Positions 9,350 to 17,721 of a DNA stretch of 64,000 nucleotides are shown here, in pieces. The DNA comes from Sphingobium sp. SCG-1. GTDB lineage: Bacteria > Pseudomonadota > Alphaproteobacteria > Sphingomonadales > Sphingomonadaceae. The notes beneath the pieces are model-generated. The model worked only from the letters and a program-made list of their open reading frames with translations, was not told where the DNA came from and made no database searches. The stretch's first letter is position 1. Each line of letters begins with the position of its first letter. The DNA lies in contig NZ_CP026372.1 of NCBI RefSeq assembly GCF_002953135.1, forward strand, positions 496,001-560,000, in the 5' to 3' direction. Made by a program: the position numbers and the translations under genes.

Positions 9350-10326
9350 GACCGGAATTCGTCGATGCCCATATAGCGGCTTGGCAGCAAAGCCTCACAA
9401 GTCCGTATTATCCGCATCGCAAAAGTTGGCCCAATTTATTATTCCATCACGCCCCTCTTGAAAACGCACTAGCCATTCTGCGGGACGGCAACCTACGTTC
9501 CAGAAATGACACGAATAATCTGCGTCTTCGAGATGTTGCTGCGCCCGGAGTGATAGATGCTCGCGATCACGCTCATGACCGCGTACGTCTTTATTTTCGA
9601 CCTAAAACCCCGACGCAATGGCATATAGAAGGCATTCGTAAAGCAGGAGAATGCAACTACGGCGACGGCACGCATGCATCCGTTCTCGTCATGTTTCTTC
9701 TGGACGCCAAGGCGGTACTAACGCTGCCAGATGTAATGTTTTCAGATAGGAACATGCAGCTTGGAAATGCAGAGCCGGGCTGTGACGAGGCATATTTTGC
9801 GAACATTCCATTTTTGAAAGTCTTTTCAGAGGGAGGAACGGGAGGCGACCGTTCGTATACGGATGCTAGATGCGCCGAGGTCCTGCCAAGCTCACCACTT
9901 ATGCTGGACGGTTATCTGAAAGGTATATGTTTTAGATCAGAACCAGAGCGAGACACTTTGCTCCATTTGCTCGGCAATGAGCGGGAAAGATGGGAGAGGT
10001 TTTGCTACGTTTCAGATGCGCTAAAGGTATTCCAAAAAGAATATACTTTTGTCCAAGAGCTAAGACTCACAAATGAAGGCGTTATTTTCCGTCTAAATCC
10101 CAGAAGAGATCAAAGAAATATACACATTGCTATTAACGTATGGAATTCAGTAGGGCGACAAGTAATTAACTTTACTAATACTGATCACGCAGCTCAACCC
10201 GCACCGCCTGCTATAAATTGGATTTGGAAACAAAAGCTCTCTGATGATATTTATACGGTTGAGGTCAAATTGGAAAACTGTTTAGCATACCAAGCAAGCG
10301 TTATGCTGGGTGACACCTTATTTTGA
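9340..10326 (+). CDS. DarT-like DNA ADP-ribosyltransferase toxin
   Basis: Residues about 30-200 resemble the DarT (DUF4433) fold: LLFHHAPLENALAILRDG at 33-50 matches the NAD-binding His plus helix region, RVRLYFRPKTPTQ at 81-93 the conserved YF-P segment, and YTDARCAEVL at 173-182 the segment holding the catalytic Glu (candidate Glu180). DarT enzymes attach ADP-ribose to thymine in single-stranded DNA, halting replication, and act in phage defence. The protein is 328 residues, so about 130 residues beyond the core form an uncharacterised C-terminal extension. The ATG at 9340 overlaps the macro gene. Assignment to DarT is good by motifs; the target base is not predictable. Confidence 0.8.
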   Translation: MALRPEFVDAHIAAWQQSLTSPYYPHRKSWPNLLFHHAPLENALAILRDGNLRSRNDTNNLRLRDVAAPGVIDARDHAHDRVRLYFRPKTPTQWHIEGIRKAGECNYGDGTHASVLVMFLLDAKAVLTLPDVMFSDRNMQLGNAEPGCDEAYFANIPFLKVFSEGGTGGDRSYTDARCAEVLPSSPLMLDGYLKGICFRSEPERDTLLHLLGNERERWERFCYVSDALKVFQKEYTFVQELRLTNEGVIFRLNPRRDQRNIHIAINVWNSVGRQVINFTNTDHAAQPAPPAINWIWKQKLSDDIYTVEVKLENCLAYQASVMLGDTLF

Positions 10327-10353
10327 TGGTTTTGTAATCTATTTGAATTGGTC

Positions 10354-10379
10354 TGCTCCACAAATTCCTTTGTGGGGCA
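10354..10379 (+). terminator. hairpin after the DarT-like gene
   Basis: TGCTCCACAAA and TTTGTGGGGCA form an 11-bp stem (one G-T pair) with loop TTCC, 28 bases past the toxin stop. A T-tract is lacking, so it may act as a weak terminator or 3' stabiliser. Confidence 0.55.
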
Positions 10380-10480
10380 GCTTCATTCGGAGCAGCCCAA
10401 TCCATTTATGTGTAACCGGACCTTTTTTGGTTCGCGGTCTAGACCGATGCTAGAGGCTAGGTTGCAAATACATCTGCCCT

Positions 10481-10657
10481 CTAAGCTGCATCCAACGCTC
10501 GATAAACGCTAGCGCGGCCTATGCCCAGCTGCTTAGCAATCGCAGTGGGGCTCACGCCCTGTTCCCTCAACGAACGAACCGCAACAGCATCTACAGACGC
10601 CTTACGGCTTTATAAACGCCATTCGCCTTAGCCTTGTTACTCCCTCGCGCTCCCTGC
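10481..10657 (-). pseudogene. decayed serine-recombinase C-terminus
   Basis: The minus strand encodes KASVDAVAVRSLREQGVSP followed by TAIAKQLGIGRASVYRAL, the helix-turn-helix tail of Hin/Tn3-type resolvases, ending at a stop at 10481-10483. An in-frame stop at 10610 and frameshifts upstream (ANGVYK appears in another frame, with one base missing from the expected KGRKA codons) show that only a remnant is left. It is not a piece of the intact recombinase at 11616-12194, whose C-terminus differs. Confidence 0.75.
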
Positions 10658-10826
10658 GGATATGCGTTTCAAAGGCTAAACACCAAGGATTTCTAGTCCT
10701 AGTATCCCCATGTCTATATTAATATCGCCCGCCGCACACATCAGCCGCGTGGGAGCTCGGACTCTTGGCTTCGGGAAAAGTCGGGCGGATAGTAGGATTG
10801 GTGGTAGATCAACCCGTTTTACCTAG

Positions 10827-11582
10827 ATGCATAAAGTATTCGGGTTGCGACCAATATTACCGAGGATTTGCCAACGTCACGGCAATTGCAACGGAAGACC
10901 CGTATGTTACAGAAGCGAGTTGAAGGCAGAGGGCAGAAAATTGGAACTTATTATTGGCGCAGCTATTCCGATTATCTTAACAGGCATAGTTTCCTACTTA
11001 ATATGGTCGTACCGCAGCATCGTGACGTATGAAGTGACAAGTGTTACGTTGAAGGTTGGCATAAGCGGTAACAAGATAAGTACCGGCGAAGATATAGATA
11101 AGAATTCGGAGAAGCGTCTTACCTCAGTACAACTGATCATCCACAATCGAGGTGTGAAATCGATAAAAAACTTCAAGATGCATTGCGACGGTAACGTTGG
11201 TCTATTCGACATTAAAAAAGTTAGTACGAACGTTGCTAAATCAGACATTGGCCTATCGTCGGTTGACAACGGAATACAGGTTGAAATTGCTTACTTGCCT
11301 TCCAAATCCAAGGTGCAATTAGAATTCGGTTATCTGGACTGGAACATACATTTTTACAATTTTAAAGGTGATGGTGAGAACTATAACGTAAAACCCATTC
11401 ACTTTTGGAATGGCTATCAGGAAGTTAGGTTAGCGGCGTTAAAATTATTTGCTTTCTTCTCCTTCCTCTATTTTTCTATATTAATTGTTTCGGCCATTGC
11501 GGACGGCCGGAAGAAACCTGACGTTCCATCTAAAGCGAGCGTACAGAGCAACATTCAGGGCGTTCCCAAACCATCTAACTGA
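10827..11582 (+). CDS. uncharacterised two-helix membrane protein
   Basis: I do not recognise this family. The 251-codon frame encodes a hydrophobic segment IIGAAIPIILTGIVSYLIW at about residues 42-60, a hydrophilic central domain of about 140 residues, a second membrane segment near 209-228 (LFAFFSFLYFSILIVSAIA) and a short charged tail. The first 38 residues look non-native, and an in-frame TTG at 10941 preceded by AGAGGG may be the true start. The central part contains beta-type stretches like a sensor or adaptor. It is isolated between recombinase sequences on the island, AT-rich, and could be an accessory or effector protein of the neighbouring defence genes (speculation). Confidence 0.55.
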   Translation: MHKVFGLRPILPRICQRHGNCNGRPVCYRSELKAEGRKLELIIGAAIPIILTGIVSYLIWSYRSIVTYEVTSVTLKVGISGNKISTGEDIDKNSEKRLTSVQLIIHNRGVKSIKNFKMHCDGNVGLFDIKKVSTNVAKSDIGLSSVDNGIQVEIAYLPSKSKVQLEFGYLDWNIHFYNFKGDGENYNVKPIHFWNGYQEVRLAALKLFAFFSFLYFSILIVSAIADGRKKPDVPSKASVQSNIQGVPKPSN

Positions 11583-11615
11583 ATTCGCCAGCCCACTTGC
11601 TTGCGCTTGCATAAG

Positions 11616-12194
11616 CTACTTGCCCGCACAATAACGCTTAACCGTAGCTTCCGATAATCCGAACTGTGCGGCCGTCTTGCTGATGCTGCTAGCGTTTTCT
11701 TTTCTCCATAACGCCACTGTAGAAGCATCAGCAGCCTTGGGCCGCCCCATGCTAACCTTACCCCTATGAGTGCGACCTGTGGCCTCTATAGAGGCTCTAG
11801 CGGCACTCCTGCCAGCATCGCAGCGTTCCTTGATCCTGCCCCGTTCCATATCCGCTATTTGGGCTAGAACAGCTATGATCAACTCCCCAACGCCTTTACC
11901 GATAGGACCAAGGCCAAGCACATCGACGGTAACGCCACGGTCGATCAGCTTCCTAACGGTAGCCTGCACATCGAGGGCGTCCCTGCCTAAGCGATCAATC
12001 GCGTATATGTGCAGCGTGTCGCCTTCGCGGATATAATTGAGCAGGGAAGAAAAGCCGGGACGATCAGCGGCCATAGTTGCACCTGAAATGCCCTCATCAG
12101 CAAATTCCTTATCAAAAGGACCGGCTAAGGACTGGCGCTGTCCCTCGATGCTCTGCCCACCTGTTGATACCCGGTAATATGCAATACGGCTCAT
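11616..12194 (-). CDS. serine recombinase (resolvase/invertase family)
   Basis: The 192-residue protein has the catalytic Ser10 in AYYRVSTGGQS, arginines in the IDRLGRD motif (Arg68, Arg71), the long E-helix following EGISGATMAADRPGF, and a C-terminal helix-turn-helix (ISKTAAQFGLSEATVKRYC). This is the size and layout of resolvase/invertase-type small serine recombinases, which cut with a 2-bp staggered break. No inverted crossing-over sites were identified, so whether it resolves a transposon or inverts DNA is unknown. It may be left over from a transposon that entered the island. Confidence 0.88.
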   Translation of the reverse strand: MSRIAYYRVSTGGQSIEGQRQSLAGPFDKEFADEGISGATMAADRPGFSSLLNYIREGDTLHIYAIDRLGRDALDVQATVRKLIDRGVTVDVLGLGPIGKGVGELIIAVLAQIADMERGRIKERCDAGRSAARASIEATGRTHRGKVSMGRPKAADASTVALWRKENASSISKTAAQFGLSEATVKRYCAGK

Positions 12195-12416
12195 ACCTGC
12201 CCTCGACTCGCTCAGAAGTTATGTGAACACTTATGATCTAGATCATATGTAAGTCAATGTATCTTTTGAACCGATCGAGAGGATCGATTAGAAGATGGAC
12301 AGAAAGCTACAACTTTTGCGCCATCCTGTGAAAGCGTCGGCTCATGGGTAAGATGTTAAAGGTGAACTAGAGCTTCTCAGTTCGTTGATCACTAACGAAG
12401 GATACTATTGCCCTTT
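12195..12416. other. intergenic stretch
   Basis: No gene or clear repeat was seen. The segment contains GATCTAGATCATATG (12234-12248), a partial dyad just upstream of the recombinase start that could be its control site. Confidence 0.3.
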
Positions 12417-13007
12417 TCAAATCACGCGGGGGTTTGTCCCATTCCCGACGCGAAGCAGATACATGCTCGCCGACATGATCACCGCAACCACATCGCCTCG
12501 ATCAACGAAATCATAAAGAGGACTACCATGAAGTGATGGAGTGATCTCAAAATCGGTAGAAGTCGGAAGGTATTGTGTAACCAGCTTCGCGGGATGTCGA
12601 ACAAGCTTAGCAGGATCACGGATTTCAAAGCGGTCGCCATGTGCAACAGCATTTCTTAAATGGCGTATTAGTTCAAGCTCTGGTGCCCTGTCAAAGTAAC
12701 GATACTCTTGAAGCAAATCGCCCGCAATTAACAGTAACTGAGAAGACCAGAAGCGCAATATTCGGGTTCGAGATGGCTCAAGCGAAGCTTGTTCAACAAA
12801 ATGGGCAAAATGATATTGGTGATCCCCGTCAAATTTTGTCGGAATCCTTCCAATCGGAACATTCTGTCCTTGTTCTACTATTGGAAAAAGATCGCGTGCA
12901 CGCGGATCAGCAGCTAACTGCATCGCTGCCTCAAGAGCAAATATCCCGTCTAAAGCCCGTTGCAATCTATTACCAGCATCTAAAGCGTTCTGGTCAGTCT
13001 GTGGCAT
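12417..13007 (-). CDS. protein with HEPN-type Rx4H motif
   Basis: The 196-residue protein is predicted mainly helical. Residues 113-125 contain LIRHLRNAVAHGD, in which Arg118-Asn-Ala-Val-Ala-His123 fits the Rx4-6H catalytic motif of HEPN ribonucleases and their relatives. HEPN proteins often act as toxins or defence effectors, sometimes with an adjacent nucleotidyltransferase antitoxin, but no such partner is visible here. It could alternatively be a non-catalytic HEPN-like adaptor. The gene sits alone on the island between the recombinase and a small zinc-ribbon protein on the same strand. Confidence 0.6.
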   Translation of the reverse strand: MPQTDQNALDAGNRLQRALDGIFALEAAMQLAADPRARDLFPIVEQGQNVPIGRIPTKFDGDHQYHFAHFVEQASLEPSRTRILRFWSSQLLLIAGDLLQEYRYFDRAPELELIRHLRNAVAHGDRFEIRDPAKLVRHPAKLVTQYLPTSTDFEITPSLHGSPLYDFVDRGDVVAVIMSASMYLLRVGNGTNPRVI

Positions 13008-13089
13008 GAATTAGTTATCTCCGAATGGAAGGTCAGCGGGTGACCCATTCATGCTTGCCAATGAGAGTCAATTTCGCGGGCGAGGCTTA

Positions 13090-13419
13090 TCACGGCAAAT
13101 TATCGAAGCCGCACCGCTCTGAGCAGGTGAAATAGTCAACCTCATCATCTTCACCAGCAGGAACAGGTACAGGCGATAGCGGGATTTCCCGACCGATCCA
13201 TATCAAGCATCTAGGGCATATATCCGTTCGCGCTGGCATATTCTTGGCTCTAGAAAGCGCCTCCTCCAACAGCCTCTGTTCCGCGTCTAACTGCTGATTT
13301 TGCTGGCGCAGTTTGTCTTGCTCTGCCCTGCTAAAGGCAAGCTTTTGGCGGATAGAGCCTGCTTGGGCGTCTCGATAAAGCGCTATGTGTCCGCTTGCGA
13401 TCATATCGTATTCCCTCAA
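13090..13419 (-). CDS. small coiled-coil plus zinc-ribbon protein
   Basis: The 109-residue product has a helical segment (residues about 20-60: RQKLAFSRAEQDKLRQQ onward) likely to form a coiled coil, then a four-cysteine cluster CPRC at about 69-72 and CSERC at about 98-102, typical of a zinc ribbon. I do not recognise the family. It shares strand with the Rx4H protein, 82 bp downstream of it, and could be a nucleic-acid-binding partner (inference). Confidence 0.55.
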   Translation of the reverse strand: MREYDMIASGHIALYRDAQAGSIRQKLAFSRAEQDKLRQQNQQLDAEQRLLEEALSRAKNMPARTDICPRCLIWIGREIPLSPVPVPAGEDDEVDYFTCSERCGFDNLP

Positions 13420-13978
13420 CGGCTAATATGCACGGGGATATGACACATTCCCAGCCTAGGGAACTCCGGTTCTGCATTAAAGGCTGTAAATTATAAGCCA
13501 AGGCGCTTCCGCTTGACCGACCTAAGCCAATAATCTGATACCGCAGGTGCTTTCTGTCTTGCCGACTTAGCGGAAAGGCCTTCTTAGGCGTCAAGTGGCG
13601 GTGAAGGAAGCCCGCGACTGGCATCTTATCCGCAGATATACCCTACAAGCCCCGTAGATGTGCCTTGCAGAGCAAAGAACAGATTTTGGCAAAATGTATG
13701 CCTTAAACAATAAACGCGCTGCACAAGGCTTAAAACGCCCTTAAATATATTTCCGGCAAGCGACAAGCTATGTCGATATTATAATTCACGAATATTTGTC
13801 TGATTACATCAGGTTGATCAGGCGACATCTACTATAGAGATGCCGAAGTCCTAGAAATATACCCAAAATGCGACTCCTAGCCGCTTCTAATTTTGAGTAG
13901 ATATTTTAGATGACCTCACATGTGAGAAGTGGAAAGGTTGTGCTATCAGGCTAGAATTATAAAGATGGGATTGCAACA
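13420..13978. other. AT-rich regulatory region upstream of the MucR-like gene
   Basis: No convincing gene is seen in 559 bp. The part from about 13730 to 13970 is strongly AT-rich (for example TAAATATATTTCC at 13742 and TATTATAATTC at 13776) and probably contains the promoter and AT-rich binding sites for the MucR/Ros-type product of the following gene. Confidence 0.35.
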
Positions 13979-14464
13979 ATGATAGACGCAGCGAACAACA
14001 GTCCAAACGAAATGCTGGCCACCCTAACTGCCGATATTGTTTCAGCCCACGTCAGCAATAACAGTGTTGCCGTGTCTGACATAGCCAGCTTGATCGCCAA
14101 TGTGCATGGAGCGTTGTCTGGCTTGAGCACGCCCGTTGCTCCTGTTGAAGGACCCCTTCAACCGGCTGTATCTGTACGATCCTCTATCAAGCCGGATTAT
14201 ATCATCTGCCTTGAAGACGGTAAGAAGTTGAAGATGCTGAAACGCCATCTGATGACGCATTACCAGATGACGCCTGCTGACTACCGGGCCAAGTGGGGAT
14301 TGGATGCCAGCTACCCGATGGTGGCTCCCAATTATGCCCAACAACGCAAGGATTTGGCCGTTAAGATCGGCTTGGGCAGGAAGCGGGCTGCTGAACCAGT
14401 GTTAGCGGAAAAGCCGAAACGTAAGGTTCGGGCGAAGAAGGTGGAAACGGAGCCTGCTGTTTGA
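13979..14464 (+). CDS. MucR/Ros family zinc-finger transcriptional regulator
   Basis: The 161-residue protein carries the MucR/Ros core: a single zinc finger with Cys77, Asp80, His90 and His94 (CLEDGKKLKMLKRHLMTH), followed by TPADYRAKWGL and YPMVAPNYA. These regulators bind AT-rich DNA with H-NS-like behaviour and silence or tune horizontally acquired genes in alphaproteobacteria. The C-terminus is Lys/Arg-rich (KPKRKVRAKK). Its place on an AT-rich island suggests silencing of island genes, either self-imposed or acting on the host. Confidence 0.92.
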   Translation: MIDAANNSPNEMLATLTADIVSAHVSNNSVAVSDIASLIANVHGALSGLSTPVAPVEGPLQPAVSVRSSIKPDYIICLEDGKKLKMLKRHLMTHYQMTPADYRAKWGLDASYPMVAPNYAQQRKDLAVKIGLGRKRAAEPVLAEKPKRKVRAKKVETEPAV

Positions 14465-14534
14465 TCATCACAGGTTCCATCGTAATCTCTAGCACAACTC
14501 TGATCTAAAGTTCGTGGTGGTCAAAGCCGGTCGT

Positions 14535-15317
14535 CTAGAGACCCGTTGTCGGAAGTGGCTTGAACTGAGTAGGCTCAATCTGTTGAACGACCGCAACCAA
14601 TTCAAGCGGCTTTGAAGAGGATCGCAGCTCATAGATTCTTGGAAATTTGGGTTTGATTACATCGCCAGCGATTGGCCCAGCCGTAAACCCATTTAACGTC
14701 TTGCCCAGCGTTGATGGAAAAATGTAATTACTAGATGTTACGCCTCCGCAACCTTTTATCCACAGTCGCCCCTCATCTGTTGTATTGTTCGTTACCATGA
14801 CGATGGTGGGAGCGTGTTCACTGAGATGAGATGCTATCACCGTTATTTCAAAGTGATGGGCCGAAATCTTAGATACAGCTGCGGTGAGGTTCGAGAACTC
14901 GGCATGCTTCGGTCGGAAATCATCAGAACCTGTCACTATCTGCAATATCTGCTGCTGTGCCGCAGGGATGCCAATGTTGTGCAAATCGATGTATACGCTT
15001 TGCATCAGGAGGGCTGGCATTGCTACACCATCGACCCTAACCGGGATTAGCTGCGTTTGCCCGTTCGCAGCTTGATATAAAGCGTTGTGCCATTCCAGTT
15101 TGACCATCCCACTGGCTAGGCTCTTGGCAGAGACGAAGAAGAAGACAAAGTCGGGGGCCGTCATACCCTCGTTCATCTTTTCTATAATTCCTTCGCCCGG
15201 TTTGATGCTCCAAGCATCATAGAACACGTTTGTTGCACCCAGCTTATCCCTCAAGGCGATAGCAATCGGCTCTACCACTGGCTTATCATCAAACTGATGA
15301 CTAAGAAAAACCCTCAT
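14535..15317 (-). CDS. TIR-domain protein (putative NADase effector)
   Basis: Residues 1-130 form a TIR domain: VFLSHQFDDKPVVEPIAIAL at the start, NVFYDAWSIKPGEGI, DFVFFFVSAKSLASG, and Glu75 in MVKLEWHNAL at the position of the catalytic Glu of bacterial TIR NAD-hydrolases. Residues 131-260 are an unrecognised, mostly beta-type C-terminal domain that may be a sensor or oligomerisation module. Bacterial TIR proteins act in antiphage systems by depleting NAD or making cyclic ADP-ribose signals. No ThsA, STING or cyclase partner is adjacent, so this would be a stand-alone effector or use the C-terminal domain for sensing (inference). Confidence 0.8.
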   Translation of the reverse strand: MRVFLSHQFDDKPVVEPIAIALRDKLGATNVFYDAWSIKPGEGIIEKMNEGMTAPDFVFFFVSAKSLASGMVKLEWHNALYQAANGQTQLIPVRVDGVAMPALLMQSVYIDLHNIGIPAAQQQILQIVTGSDDFRPKHAEFSNLTAAVSKISAHHFEITVIASHLSEHAPTIVMVTNNTTDEGRLWIKGCGGVTSSNYIFPSTLGKTLNGFTAGPIAGDVIKPKFPRIYELRSSSKPLELVAVVQQIEPTQFKPLPTTGL

Positions 15318-15406
15318 ATTAATATCCCCTAAAGCCGTTTAGAATACAAATCCCATACCGTTGTTATGCAGTAGGTCGCACTCTCATCGGCACGGCCCAC
15401 GATACA

Positions 15407-15598
15407 TCAGATCGGCAACACAAGTTGCGCCGGGTCATGTTCAGGAACAGGCTTATTCAACGTTTCTACGATGGTTTCAGCCAAAGTTTCCGCAGACGCT
15501 TCGCGCATCTGATCATCCTGCATAGTTAGTCCGACGATGGCCCATGCTGGCGCGGTTAGAATCGCTGAGGCGATGACGGGAGCACTGATTCTTTCCAT
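15407..15598 (-). CDS. small conserved-looking alphaproteobacterial protein
   Basis: The 63-residue product begins MERISAPVIASAILTAPAWA and continues with a segment rich in Glu/Thr (SAETLAETIVETLN). From memory this resembles small sphingomonad proteins of the DUF6771 type, with the APAWARVGLTM-like pattern. Function is unknown. It precedes no recognisable operon partner; the upstream region contains TATATAAGG close to the start. Confidence 0.5.
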   Translation of the reverse strand: MERISAPVIASAILTAPAWAIVGLTMQDDQMREASAETLAETIVETLNKPVPEHDPAQLVLPI

Positions 15599-15909
15599 GC
15601 CTTATATAGAACAAACAAAGAACATTGAGGCAAGAGGGATTACGGCGGCTCTGGCAGATGGTCAGCCTGATAAAATGCGTTGCCCACTTCAATTCATTTT
15701 GCGAAGGACAAAGAGCAGTCCGGTGAGTCCCGGATTGTGGGGCGTCAGAACCCCAACAGCACACAGGCCGGTCAAGACATTCTTGGCCGGGTGGTCGTCA
15801 CGCATGTCCAAGGTTCGTCTAAAGGTGGCGACGCCTTGTGCTGTGTGCAAGGTTCTGAACACCCGGCTTGGGCCGGGCAACGCCTCCAACCTGATCTTGG
15901 GGGCTTTGA

Positions 15910-16173
15910 ATGACCAATCAGAAGATTATAGTTGGGTTCGCGTCTGTGGTGACAGTGTTGCTAACAGTGATCGCCCTGTTCATATTCCGTGGATATTATG
16001 ATGCCTTGTCTCCATGCGATAAGCTGGAATGGCATTTTTGGGACACCGGTGCTGAGCACAAGTGCATTATCGATGCCATGAAACGCGCCAATGAAAGAGG
16101 CGGCGTATTGAGCGTTCAGGATGAATATGCTCCTCTTGAAGATGTCGAGGAAATTCCGTTGAACGGCATTTAG
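15910..16173 (+). CDS. small single-span membrane protein
   Basis: The 87-residue protein has one membrane segment at residues about 6-27 (IIVGFASVVTVLLTVIALFIF) and a soluble, acidic C-terminus with two Cys. GGGGGC precedes the ATG by about 7 bases. The family is not recognised. The preceding 300 bp (15599-15909) has several overlapping short open frames on both strands, none convincing. Confidence 0.5.
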   Translation: MTNQKIIVGFASVVTVLLTVIALFIFRGYYDALSPCDKLEWHFWDTGAEHKCIIDAMKRANERGGVLSVQDEYAPLEDVEEIPLNGI

Positions 16174-16389
16174 ACGATTTGCACTAAGTTGCTCCAAATG
16201 CTCTAAGATGAGAAATCGGGGACTAAATCTGGGATGAGCAGCGCGAATGCCTCTAAAATGCCCTCAGAGGCTCATACGGAGTGATTATAGCTTATCCGCT
16301 AGTCAACCTGCCAAAATCTATAAAATCTCTGTATAGGGCTTAGAACGAATTTAAATAATACATAGTAAAATCGCTGATGGTTATTCCGG
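16174..16389. other. intergenic stretch
   Basis: No gene was seen. Short repeats of ATGCTCTAA/ATGCCTCTAAAATGCCCTC occur at about 16199-16265, of unknown meaning. Confidence 0.3.
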
Positions 16390-17721
16390 CTAACTGGTCT
16401 TTACGCTTGGCTTTGCTTTCAATCGATGGACGAATTCTGTGGTCATAAGTTTTACGGCGAGATCTGATTTTGATATCGGAATGATTATTGAGTCATGCAT
16501 GGGCAACACTGGAACATCATATTCCATAGCCAGCCGACTTACACATTCAACGATAACGCAGCTTTCCAGATATTGTAGAATTCCCCATCGGATTTCACTG
16601 TTAGGCCAGTCGTTCAAAAGCGGGTGCCTGTCCAAGACAGCCTTTTCAACAGACTTAATCGGGTACAGGCCAGTATCGATCCCACGCTTCTTAAGCAGAT
16701 TGGCCTTCGCCTCTTCGGGCCAGCGCCTGTGAAATTGATGATGCCCCAATGTTGCGGTGACCCAAGCCTTGATCAAATCACGGGGAAGCCCATCGATGGT
16801 GTAGGCGTCCGCAGGGTTGAAAGCCACCTTGTGCAGGGCATGAAGAATGGTGAGATGGCTTGCGCTGAAATCGACATCTGCCGTCGGCTCCCCATTGATT
16901 GTGATAGTAAAGCGATCCTCCTTGGAAGCCTGCTGATAACCGCCCCCCAAGATATATAGCCGTCCCCCTCTATCCCAGCCATAGTTGGGCAGATCGCCTT
17001 GGCTAAATATCCGTTGAAATGGGGCATTTAGCTCAGCATCATCAATTTTCGGCGAAGCTATTATCTGTCGAGCCATATAGGCGTTGAAGGCGTTTACCTC
17101 CGCTATGAATGCATCAACGGGCGGCAAGGTCGGATCGAAGTGCATGGCCTCACCATCGACGGCAACGTTCCCCCATTTCTTGACCTTGCTGGATTTCAGC
17201 ACGACTGGCGAAGCTGCTTTTACGGATCGATCAACTGCAAAATGTTCCGCCCACTTTGCAGGCTCGATACCGTGCGATACTACAAGCTCATATAAGGCGG
17301 ATGTGGCCCTCATCCGGGTTGCCATACCCTTTCTATGGATATTACGCGGGTCTTTGTACCCCGTATGGACCTCAAGCAAGCCTGCATCCCGCAGGTGGTC
17401 CATTGCAGCTTTGCAGGGGCGATATCCGACGTAGTGACCTGTGAAGCTGCCAGCGCTCATCTGACGATAGCTGTAACGGCCAACATTATGCTTAGTGGCC
17501 CGCAGCAGGTCTGAGATGATGGCACCTAATGCCCTATGGTATTTGTCGGAAGCCGCCTTCCTGCCTGTTGGATATAGCTGTTTAGCTAGAGCAGTAATCA
17601 TAGCCTTGGCTTGATCGGAAACCGCTACGCTGATGAGCGGCATGTACGCTGCCTCTAGGGCCTGTTCATCGGTCAGTTCGCCTGCCAGATCATTGGCAGG
17701 AATGGCAGTGTCGTAGTTCAC
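16390..17721 (-). CDS. island protein with family-A polymerase-like palm motifs
   Basis: The 443-residue protein has a helical N-terminus including a winged-helix-like stretch (AAMDHLRDAGLLEVHTG) around residues 105-121. Its C-terminal half contains FSQGDLPNYGWDRGGRLY and DFSASHLTILHAL (Asp284; resembles motif A) and VLPMHDSIIIP (His409, Asp410, Ser411; resembles motif C of family-A DNA polymerases and T7-type RNA polymerases). I recall similar uncharacterised proteins on alphaproteobacterial integrative elements. A role as polymerase, primase-polymerase or replication initiator of the element is inferred; activity is unproven. It is followed upstream by an AT-rich, repeat-containing region that could be an origin. 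Confidence 0.6.
   Translation of the reverse strand: MNYDTAIPANDLAGELTDEQALEAAYMPLISVAVSDQAKAMITALAKQLYPTGRKAASDKYHRALGAIISDLLRATKHNVGRYSYRQMSAGSFTGHYVGYRPCKAAMDHLRDAGLLEVHTGYKDPRNIHRKGMATRMRATSALYELVVSHGIEPAKWAEHFAVDRSVKAASPVVLKSSKVKKWGNVAVDGEAMHFDPTLPPVDAFIAEVNAFNAYMARQIIASPKIDDAELNAPFQRIFSQGDLPNYGWDRGGRLYILGGGYQQASKEDRFTITINGEPTADVDFSASHLTILHALHKVAFNPADAYTIDGLPRDLIKAWVTATLGHHQFHRRWPEEAKANLLKKRGIDTGLYPIKSVEKAVLDRHPLLNDWPNSEIRWGILQYLESCVIVECVSRLAMEYDVPVLPMHDSIIIPISKSDLAVKLMTTEFVHRLKAKPSVKTS

Noticed and set aside
13331..13624. 97-codon minus-strand frame overlapping the zinc-ribbon gene
   Set aside because: Conflicts with the zinc-ribbon frame and has no recognisable feature.
15513..16001. 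Overlapping small frames on both strands (for example 15537-16001 plus, 15689-15889 minus)
   Set aside because: They overlap better-supported small genes, show no domain, and lack convincing start signals; a conserved short protein at 15689-15889 cannot be excluded.
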